This document shows positions 1-5,445 of a stretch of 5,445 bases of DNA, piece after piece; position 1 is the stretch's first letter; each line of letters begins with the position of its first letter. A program made the position numbers and the translations under genes. Where the stretch lies: contig CAJUQU010000280.1 of assembly GCA_910588595.1 (NCBI GenBank), positions 1-5,445 of the forward strand. Reading direction: 5' to 3'. Below the pieces are notes generated by a model. That model searched no databases. It worked only from the letters and a program-made list of their open reading frames with translations, and was not told the DNA's origin. The stretch comes from an uncultured Lachnospiraceae bacterium (GTDB lineage Bacteria; Bacillota_A; Clostridia; Lachnospirales; Lachnospiraceae).

Positions 1-20
1 CAAGGTTTTTGCAGAGTATC

Positions 21-42
21 AAACATAGAAAACTCTATGTTT
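21..42. repeat. perfect 9-bp inverted repeat (hairpin) at the left edge
   Basis: Bases 21-29 (AAACATAGA) are exactly complementary to bases 34-42 (TCTATGTTT), leaving a 4-base AAAC loop. The stem is AT-rich and has only a short T run, most of it part of the stem, so it is a weak candidate for a rho-independent terminator. It lies immediately before the point where the acetyltransferase reading frame loses its family-like sequence. It could therefore be the end of a small mobile element or a recombination site. The inverted repeat is seen directly; the role is a guess. Confidence 0.5.
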
Positions 43-45
43 TGA

Positions 46-426
46 CCCCAGCATCTGCACATTGAGTTAAAGGATTCACATGAGCAGGTTGGAAGTGTCG
101 GATATACGGTTGTGAATGATACTCCCGTTGGAAAAATTGTTGGTGCAGGGTATTTCATTTACCCAAAGTTCTGGGGAAAGGGATATACTACCGAGGCGTT
201 TCGGAAAGTTTTAGAGTTTGCATTTACTGATAATAACGTATATAGAGTGTCTACCGGATGCTTGGCTGAAAATATAGGTTCTGAAAAAGTGATGCAAAAA
301 TGCTGCATGATAAAGGAAGCAGAACATATTGATTACGAATGGCATGACGGAAAAATGAAAACACGGTTGGAATATCGGTTACTAAAAAGAGAGTGGGAAC
401 GGATAGGTCTGCAAAACTCTCAATGA
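46..426 (+). pseudogene. 5'-truncated GNAT-family N-acetyltransferase (RimJ/RimL-like) remnant
   Basis: The frame is open from just after a TGA at 43-45 to the TGA at 424-426, about 126 codons. From about base 61 it reads as a typical GNAT acetyltransferase: a beta-hairpin region (IELKDSHEQVGSVGY), then the acetyl-CoA-binding motif A around KFWGKGYTTEAF (bases 163-198), then the NxxSEKVMQK helix typical of RimJ/RimL-like enzymes near bases 274-300. Family members are usually about 170-185 residues, so roughly the first 50-60 residues (strand 1 and helices 1-2) are missing. None of the three upstream forward frames in the window supplies them. The longest start-to-stop reading uses a GTG at 112, inside the conserved fold and without a well-placed ribosome binding site, so it is unlikely to be a real start. 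Intact members transfer acetyl groups to amino groups of proteins or small molecules; this copy is probably inactive. A CC in place of the usual CG after VMQK may be further drift (from memory of homologues). It is unrelated in function to the export operon. Confidence 0.75.
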
Positions 427-483
427 AATGGTAAACACATAAACAAAGCGCGGTTAGATAATTCTATTAAATTATAAAAAACT

Positions 484-488
484 GGAGG
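484..488 (+). promoter_or_regulatory. ribosome binding site for the adaptor-like gene
   Basis: GGAGG ends 5 bases before the ATG at 494, close to ideal Shine-Dalgarno placement, and it fixes the start. The 427-493 gap before the gene is AT-rich. It holds a weak 6-bp inverted repeat (ATAATT at 458-463 with AATTAT at 470-475) and a TATAAA at 473-478 without a matching -35 box. No promoter or terminator can be named with confidence there. Confidence 0.85.
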
Positions 489-493
489 TTGTC

Positions 494-976
494 ATGAAGT
501 ATGATGGAAAACAAATCTTTCGCAAATCAAGTATTGTCAATATTTCTTCTCCTGAGCAGCTAAATGACTATATCCGCATATCCAATCCGAGCGTATGGAT
601 GATGCTGGCGGCAGTAATTGTTTTGCTGGCGGGGGTATGCGTCTGGGGAATTTTCGGGCGTCTTGATAGCAAGATCCTTTCTGCAGGGAAGTGTGAAAAC
701 GGCATTTTTATCTGCTATGTTACTGAGGACGCCGCCGCTAAAATTAAAAAGGGAATGCCGTTAAAAGTTAACGGGAATGATTTCGCTGTTTCCGAAATTT
801 CCGAAATGCCGATTGCCGTTAGTACGGATATGGATCCCTATTTGATGTATATCGGAGGTTTTTCCGAGGGTGGATGGATGTATGAGATAATTGCAGATGT
901 GGAAATTCCAGACGGTACATATAAGGCTGAGATCGTTACAGAAAGTGTATCGCCGATGTCGTTTATACTGAATTGA
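494..976 (+). CDS. miniature HlyD/membrane-fusion-like protein of an NHLP peptide export system
   Basis: The product has 160 residues. Residues 1-33 are a cytoplasmic, lysine/arginine-containing head with an IFRKSS...ISSPEQLNDYI stretch that resembles the start of NHLP/NHLM-system HlyD-family secretion proteins. Residues 34-55 form one strong transmembrane helix (VWMMLAAVIVLLAGVCVWGIFG). The rest should lie outside the membrane. It contains a short strand, then YVTEDAAAKIKKGMPLKV (75-92), which matches the style of the beta-barrel domain following the hairpin in HlyD adaptors, and ends in a short beta-type tail (YKAEIVTESVSP). Full adaptors of this family are about 400 residues. Here the coiled-coil hairpin and lipoyl halves are absent and the barrel follows the membrane helix almost directly. 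The gene is intact, has a strong ribosome binding site and sits 15 bases before the peptidase-transporter gene. It therefore looks like a deliberate short form that may stabilise or gate the exporter, not a bridge to an outer membrane. Family placement rests on motif memory, not a search. Confidence 0.7.
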   Translation: MKYDGKQIFRKSSIVNISSPEQLNDYIRISNPSVWMMLAAVIVLLAGVCVWGIFGRLDSKILSAGKCENGIFICYVTEDAAAKIKKGMPLKVNGNDFAVSEISEMPIAVSTDMDPYLMYIGGFSEGGWMYEIIADVEIPDGTYKAEIVTESVSPMSFILN

Positions 977-977
977 G

Positions 978-982
978 AGGAG
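978..982 (+). promoter_or_regulatory. ribosome binding site for the peptidase-transporter gene
   Basis: AGGAG lies in the 15-base gap after the preceding stop, 9 bases before the ATG at 992. It supports that start and suggests translation from the same transcript as the gene before it. Confidence 0.8.
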
Positions 983-991
983 AGTCTGAAG

Positions 992-3172
992 ATGGGTACG
1001 AAACAGATAAAGCAGCCTGTCAGAAACGGTAAGGTGAAAGTTCCTGTGGTAATGCAGATGGAAGCGCTGGAGTGCGGTGCGGCTTCTCTCACGATGATCC
1101 TTGCATATTACGGAAAATGGATACCGCTTGAGCAGGTGCGTGCCGACTGCGGCGTATCGCGTGACGGTTCCAATGCAAAAAACATCCTAAAAGCAGCGCG
1201 CAGCTATGGGTTGACAGCAAAGGGCTATCGCTATGAGCCGGAGGGGTTAAAGGCGAATGGAAAATTTCCTTGTATCATTCATTGGAATTTCAATCATTTT
1301 GTAGTGCTGGACGGCTTCAAGGGCAGTAAGGCGTACCTTAACGACCCTGCAAAAGGGAGTTATTCCGTACCGATGGAAATATTTGACCAGTCTTTTACGG
1401 GGATTTGCCTGATGTTCGAGCCTGCGGAGAGCTTCGAACCAGGCGGAGCCCCCAAAAGCATACTGATGTTTGCAAAAAAACGGCTGAAAGAGGCGGGAAC
1501 GGCAATGGTGTTTATGGCGTTGACAACGCTGATCACCGCTCTGTTGGGGATCATTACTCCGGTATTCTCGCGGATTTTTCTGGATAGGCTGCTTACTGGT
1601 GAAAACCCTGAATGGTTTTTGCCATTTATTTTCGCGCTTGGAGGAATAAGCGTGATACAGCTTATTGTGGAATGGATTAAAGCTGTGTATTCGCTGAAAA
1701 TAAACGGTCAGCTTTCGGCGGTCGGAAGTACCGATTATATGTGGAAGGTTCTTCGTATGCCGATGGAATTTTTCTCCCAGCGTATGGCGGGGGATATTCA
1801 GCAGAGACAGAGAATGAACGCTTCGATCGCGCAGGCATTGGCAGAGACTTTCGCGCCATTGGCGTTAAACACGCTCATGCTGGTGTTTTATCTAGTTGTG
1901 ATGCTTCGCTACAGCCCGATTCTGACGCTGGTGGGGGTGGCTTCCATCGCAATCAATCTTGTGGTCTCAAAGATTATATCCAATAAGCGCATTAATATTA
2001 CCCGGGTACAGATGCGTGACGCAGGAAAGCTTGCCGGATCTACCGTGGCGGGGATTGAAATGGTCGAAACAATCAAGGCCAGCGGCGCAGAGAATGGATT
2101 TTTTGAGAAATGGGCGGGCTATCAGGCGAGCGTCAATACGCAGCAGGTGCGTTTCGAACGTCTGAATCAGTATCTTGGCATGATTCCTGAGCTGGTATCA
2201 TCACTGGCGAATATTGCCGTGCTGATACTCGGAGTTTATTTTACAATTAATGGATCGTTTACAGTGGGCATGGTCATGGCGTTTCAGGGTTTTTTAGGTT
2301 CTTTTACCAAACCTGCGCAGACATTGATTTCGGCGGGACAGACGCTCCAGGAAATGCGTACGCAGATGGAGCGCGTTGAAGATGTGATGGAGTATCCAAC
2401 GGATGTGAATTGTAGCAGAGATGGGATCTCAGAAGATGCGGAGTACAGCAAATTATCGGGCAGCGTAGAACTTAAAAACGTTACCTTCGGCTATTCGCGT
2501 CTCGCAGAGCCTCTTATCAGGGACTTTAATTTAACGCTCAAAACCGGCAGCCGCGTGGCGTTTGTCGGCACGTCGGGTTGCGGAAAATCCACGCTGTCGA
2601 AGCTGATTTCAGGGCTTTACAAGCCCTGGGAAGGCGAAATCTTATTTGACGGAAATCCCATAGAACAAATCGACAGAAGTGTTTTTACCGGATCGTTGGC
2701 GGTGGTCGATCAGGATATTATATTGTTTGAGGATACAATCGCAAACAATATCAAAATGTGGGATAATTCGATAGAGGATTATGAGATGATCATGGCGGCA
2801 CGGGATGCGCAGCTCCATGAGGATATTATGCAGCGTGATGGCGGTTACAGTTACAAAATCACTGAGGGAGGCAAGGACTTTTCGGGCGGTCAGCGGCAGC
2901 GAATGGAGATTGCCCGTGTTTTAGCTCAGGATCCGACCATCATCATTCTTGACGAGGCAACTTCCGCGCTTGATGCAAAAACAGAATTTGAGGTTGTTAG
3001 ATCCATAAAGGACCGCGGGATTACTTGTATTGTCGTGGCGCATAGGTTATCGACCATACGGGACTGCGATGAAATCATTGTGCTTGACAATGGAGAGGTT
3101 GTAGAACGCGGAACACATGATGAGCTGTACGCCAGGGGCGGCGTCTACACACAGCTTGTAACAAACGAATAA
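992..3172 (+). CDS. NHLP-family bacteriocin/peptide export ABC transporter with C39 peptidase, permease and ATPase domains
   Basis: The product has 726 residues with three domains. Residues 15-145 are a C39 (double-glycine) leader peptidase: oxyanion Gln22, nucleophile Cys28 in LECGAAS, His102 in NHFVVLDG and Asp118 in LNDPAKG, so the catalytic set is complete. Residues 165-445 are an ABC exporter membrane domain with about six helices (near 171-192, 208-229, 287-305, 308-329, 395-418 and 422-440). Residues 490-726 are the ATPase: Walker A GTSGCGKST (526-534), Q-loop Gln574, signature FSGGQ (630-634), Walker B IIILDE ending at Glu655, D-loop SALD (658-661) and H-loop His684. The domain order and the LECGAASLTMI motif fit the NHLM_micro_ABC1 type (TIGR03796, by memory). 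The expected role is to bind a precursor with a nitrile-hydratase-like, Nif11-like or other double-glycine leader, cut the leader on the cytoplasmic side and export the core. It probably pairs with the product of the next gene, 19 bases downstream. The substrate is not encoded here. A generic lantibiotic/bacteriocin exporter is the alternative, but the second ABC gene argues for the NHLP type. Confidence 0.93.
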   Translation: MGTKQIKQPVRNGKVKVPVVMQMEALECGAASLTMILAYYGKWIPLEQVRADCGVSRDGSNAKNILKAARSYGLTAKGYRYEPEGLKANGKFPCIIHWNFNHFVVLDGFKGSKAYLNDPAKGSYSVPMEIFDQSFTGICLMFEPAESFEPGGAPKSILMFAKKRLKEAGTAMVFMALTTLITALLGIITPVFSRIFLDRLLTGENPEWFLPFIFALGGISVIQLIVEWIKAVYSLKINGQLSAVGSTDYMWKVLRMPMEFFSQRMAGDIQQRQRMNASIAQALAETFAPLALNTLMLVFYLVVMLRYSPILTLVGVASIAINLVVSKIISNKRINITRVQMRDAGKLAGSTVAGIEMVETIKASGAENGFFEKWAGYQASVNTQQVRFERLNQYLGMIPELVSSLANIAVLILGVYFTINGSFTVGMVMAFQGFLGSFTKPAQTLISAGQTLQEMRTQMERVEDVMEYPTDVNCSRDGISEDAEYSKLSGSVELKNVTFGYSRLAEPLIRDFNLTLKTGSRVAFVGTSGCGKSTLSKLISGLYKPWEGEILFDGNPIEQIDRSVFTGSLAVVDQDIILFEDTIANNIKMWDNSIEDYEMIMAARDAQLHEDIMQRDGGYSYKITEGGKDFSGGQRQRMEIARVLAQDPTIIILDEATSALDAKTEFEVVRSIKDRGITCIVVAHRLSTIRDCDEIIVLDNGEVVERGTHDELYARGGVYTQLVTNE

Positions 3173-3181
3173 AGGTGGTGG
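3173..3181 (+). promoter_or_regulatory. ribosome binding site for the second ABC gene
   Basis: AGGTGGTGG follows the preceding stop directly and ends 10 bases before the ATG at 3192. The spacing is slightly long but acceptable. An AGGG at 3186-3189 is too close to the start to serve. The encoded start MGWFDEQI matches the usual opening of this protein type, which supports the choice of ATG. Confidence 0.65.
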
Positions 3182-3191
3182 AAATAGGGCA

Positions 3192-5393
3192 ATGGGATGG
3201 TTCGACGAGCAAATAAAACAGCGGAAACAAAACGATCAGGATGTTTTTACGGATGCCTTTATAAATATTGCCGGCGCAGTGATGGGCAGCCGTGTTTCGG
3301 CCGCGCTGAATGATGAGCGGCAGCAGACGAAAAACGCCTTTGACGAGATTTTAAGGTTTTATCATATAAATACGAAAGAAATTCCCGACAATATTATGGA
3401 CAGGAATGAGCAGCTTGAATACTTGCTTCGCCCGCATGGAATCATGCGCCGCAGGGTAACGCTTTCTAAAGGTTGGTACAAAGACGCGATTGGGGCAATG
3501 CTGGGAATCCGCAAAAGCGATGGAATGGTCGTCGCGCTTATCCCCGCGGGATTTTCAGGCTATCGTTACAGCGATATGGAAACAGGAAAACAGGTGAAAA
3601 TAAACAGCAAAAACCAGGAGCTTTTCGAGGAAGAAGCGATAGCGTTTTACAAGCCGCTGCCGTTGAAAGATCTCGGAATTCCGGATTTGATGCGGTATAT
3701 TCTGGGAACGCTCTCCCCCGCTGATTTTGTGGTGGCAGGTGCGTCAATGCTGGCGGTGACGTTGATCGGAATGTTATCGCCGAAGCTTAATAATCTGTTG
3801 TTTTCACGTGTTATCGAGGATGGCGGCACACAGATTTTGCTTGCGATCACTGTGTTTATGATTTGCGTGACGATCAGTTCCCTGCTGATAAACGGCGTAA
3901 AGTCGATGATTATAGCGCGGATAAATACCAAGATGAATATTTCAGTTCAGGCTGCAGTTATGTCTCGCTTGATGTCGTTGCCCGCAGGGTTTTTCAAGAA
4001 CTACAGTTCAGGGGAATTATCCGCGCGGGCGCAGTGCATCAACTCGCTGTGCGGGATGCTGGTGTCTGCAGCGCTGACGACAGGTCTTACGTCGGTGTTT
4101 TCGCTTGTATACATATCGCAGATATTTGTGTACGCGCCCGCATTGGTGATGCCATCGCTTCTCATTACGCTTGTTACAGTGGCGTTTTCAATCATGTCGA
4201 CATTTGCGCAGATGAAGGTCAGCAAAAAAAAGATGGAGTTGTCCTCGAAGGAGAGTGGAATGTCCTATGCGCTGATATCGGGCGTGCAGAAGATTAAGTT
4301 TTCGGGAGCGGAAATGCGTGCGTTCGCACGGTGGGGAAACCTTTATGCCGAATGGGCGCGTCTTACCTACAATCCTCCGATGTTCCTCAAAATAAACAGT
4401 GTTATTTCAAGCGCCATCTCGCTTGCGGGAACGCTTTTGATGTACAGCATTGCGGTATCGTCAGGGGTGTCCGTAGCGAACTACTACGCATTCAATACCG
4501 CTTACGGAATGGTTTCGGGGGCATTTATATCGCTTGCGTCAATTACGCTGACTGTGGCGCAGATTAAGCCGATCATGGATATGATAAAACCGATTATGGA
4601 GGCTGTTCCCGAAATTTCTGAGGGAAAACAGATGATCACGCGGCTTTCGGGCAACATCGAACTGGATAACGTTTCCTTCCGCTACAACGAAAATATGCCG
4701 CTTGTGATTGACGATCTGTCGCTGAAAATCCGTCCGGGGCAGTACGTGGCAATCGTGGGCGCAACCGGGTGCGGGAAGTCCACGCTTTTGCGGCTTATGC
4801 TGGGCTTTGAGTCGCCGCAGAAGGGTGCCGTTTACGTTGACGGCAAGGATATTGCGGCGGTGGACTTAAAGTCTTTAAGGCGCAATATCGGCGTGGTAAT
4901 GCAAAATGGCAAGCTGTTTACGGGAGATATTTTCTCGAATATTATCATATCTGCACCGTGGCTTACTATGGATGAGGCCTGGCATGCTGCCGAATTGGCA
5001 GGCATTGCAGAGGATATTCACCGTATGCCGATGGGGATGCACACAATGATTTCCGAGGGCAGTGGCGGAATTTCGGGCGGGCAGCGGCAGCGGCTGATGA
5101 TTGCCCGTGCTATCGCGCCGAAACCAAGCGTACTGATGTTTGACGAGGCGACTTCAGCGCTGGATAATCTCACGCAGAAAACGGTTTCGAAATCGCTGGA
5201 CAGTCTGAAATGCACGAGGATTATTATCGCGCACAGGCTTTCTACCATCAAACAGTGCGACAGGATCCTGGTGCTTGATAAGGGAAAGATTATCGAAGAC
5301 GGGACATATGACGAGTTGATACAAGGGGGAGGTTTTTTTGCAGAACTAGTGGCGAGACAAAGGGTTGACGATACTTCTGAATTGAGGGTATGA
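3192..5393 (+). CDS. NHLP-family export ABC transporter permease/ATPase, second subunit (no peptidase)
   Basis: The product has 733 residues. Residues 1-165 are a soluble N-terminal region with no C39 motif. It has an MGWFDEQIKQR opening, a helical stretch, and a beta-rich part with GWYKDAIGAMLGI (94-106), ALIPAGFSGYRYSD (115-128) and AFYKPLP (151-157), a pattern typical of the second NHLP transporter subunit (NHLM_micro_ABC2, TIGR03797, by memory). Residues 175-460 are the membrane domain with about six helices (near 178-196, 213-236, 286-309, 313-336, 401-422 and 432-455). Residues 488-720 are the ATPase: Walker A GATGCGKST (523-531), Q-loop Gln571, signature ISGGQ (627-631), Walker B VLMFDE ending at Glu652, D-loop SALD (655-658) and H-loop His681. 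All ATPase motifs are intact, so this half should hydrolyse ATP. It most likely forms a heterodimer with the C39-bearing subunit encoded just upstream. Its N-terminal domain may dock the leader or the peptidase; that role is inferred. The length is typical of Firmicute versions and shorter than some cyanobacterial ones. Confidence 0.92.
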   Translation: MGWFDEQIKQRKQNDQDVFTDAFINIAGAVMGSRVSAALNDERQQTKNAFDEILRFYHINTKEIPDNIMDRNEQLEYLLRPHGIMRRRVTLSKGWYKDAIGAMLGIRKSDGMVVALIPAGFSGYRYSDMETGKQVKINSKNQELFEEEAIAFYKPLPLKDLGIPDLMRYILGTLSPADFVVAGASMLAVTLIGMLSPKLNNLLFSRVIEDGGTQILLAITVFMICVTISSLLINGVKSMIIARINTKMNISVQAAVMSRLMSLPAGFFKNYSSGELSARAQCINSLCGMLVSAALTTGLTSVFSLVYISQIFVYAPALVMPSLLITLVTVAFSIMSTFAQMKVSKKKMELSSKESGMSYALISGVQKIKFSGAEMRAFARWGNLYAEWARLTYNPPMFLKINSVISSAISLAGTLLMYSIAVSSGVSVANYYAFNTAYGMVSGAFISLASITLTVAQIKPIMDMIKPIMEAVPEISEGKQMITRLSGNIELDNVSFRYNENMPLVIDDLSLKIRPGQYVAIVGATGCGKSTLLRLMLGFESPQKGAVYVDGKDIAAVDLKSLRRNIGVVMQNGKLFTGDIFSNIIISAPWLTMDEAWHAAELAGIAEDIHRMPMGMHTMISEGSGGISGGQRQRLMIARAIAPKPSVLMFDEATSALDNLTQKTVSKSLDSLKCTRIIIAHRLSTIKQCDRILVLDKGKIIEDGTYDELIQGGGFFAELVARQRVDDTSELRV

Positions 5394-5431
5394 AAATTTT
5401 TTGGAAATTTATTGGCTCTCGGCGGTTTTGA
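5390..5431 (+). other. ATGA-overlapping 13-codon frame after the transporter; possible start of the next gene
   Basis: The ATG at 5390-5392 overlaps the transporter stop (ATGA), a common sign of translational coupling, and reads MKIFWKFIGSRRF before a TGA at 5429-5431. A GAGGG at 5384-5388 lies only 1 base from the ATG, too close for a good ribosome binding site. A run of six T (5397-5402) lies within it. The other two forward frames stay open from here to the window edge, so a longer gene could begin nearby in another frame, for example at a TTG at 5401 with 12-base spacing from GAGGG. No protein family is recognised. No hairpin terminator is visible in the last 52 bases, so the operon may continue. 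Confidence 0.2.
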
Positions 5432-5445
5432 TTCGTATAAAAGAA

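Noticed and set aside
1..62. Minus-strand open frame starting near base 62 and running off the left edge
   Set aside because: It gives only about 20 codons with no recognisable motif, it overlaps the hairpin, and no ribosome binding site was seen; it cannot be judged from this window.
458..475. Weak AT-only inverted repeat in the gap before the operon, considered as an operator or terminator
   Set aside because: Six A/T pairs are expected by chance in such an AT-rich gap, and there is neither a GC-rich stem nor a matching -35/-10 pair.
838..1092. Minus-strand open frame of 84 codons across the adaptor/transporter junction
   Set aside because: It lies antisense to the end of the adaptor-like gene and the start of the C39 domain, both well supported. 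It has no recognisable protein character and no reason to be a gene.
3863..4297. Plus-strand 144-codon open frame inside the second ABC gene
   Set aside because: It is an alternate frame of the membrane domain, whose correct frame gives clear transmembrane helices and continues into intact ATPase motifs. The alternate product is low-complexity and unlike any family I know.
2880..5092. Near-identical stretch of about 22 bases in both ABC genes (around 2880-2901 and 5071-5092)
   Set aside because: Both copies encode the conserved SGGQRQR signature, so the match follows from protein conservation in paralogues. It is not a repeat element.

Overview
The window carries a three-gene, same-strand operon for an NHLP/NHLM-type (nitrile hydratase-like or Nif11-like leader) peptide maturation and export system. 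The genes sit just downstream of the remnant of a GNAT acetyltransferase gene. The proteins, the strong AGGAG/GGAGG ribosome binding sites and the moderate base composition suggest an anaerobic Firmicute of the Clostridia (Lachnospiraceae/Ruminococcaceae-like). This assignment is inferred from protein style, not from a marker gene.

Layout. Bases 1-45 hold no recognisable gene but contain a perfect 9-bp hairpin (21-42). Bases 46-426 encode the C-terminal two thirds of a RimJ/RimL-like GNAT N-acetyltransferase with no N-terminal part and no credible start, so it is called a pseudogene. A 67-base AT-rich gap with no clear promoter follows. The operon then runs: (1) 494-976, a 160-residue single-pass membrane protein that looks like an NHLP-system HlyD/membrane-fusion adaptor with its hairpin and lipoyl part missing; (2) 992-3172, a 726-residue C39 peptidase-permease-ATPase; (3) 3192-5393, a 733-residue permease-ATPase with a different, non-peptidase N-terminal domain. 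Gaps of 15 and 19 bases, each holding a ribosome binding site, argue for one transcript. The last 52 bases contain an ATGA-overlapping start that gives only a 13-codon frame. The operon may continue past the edge.

How the parts work together. In this family the two ABC half-transporters are thought to pair as a heterodimer. The C39 domain of the first (Cys28, His102, Asp118 and oxyanion Gln22 all present) cuts a leader behind a double-glycine-type site, and both ATPase domains have complete motifs and should drive export. The small adaptor-like protein would sit on the outer face of the membrane. No precursor peptide and no modification enzyme lies in the window, so the cargo is unknown.

The most unusual points are the miniature, hairpin-less adaptor, the lack of cargo in the window, and the abrupt truncation of the acetyltransferase next to a hairpin. 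The last could mark the edge of an inserted segment.
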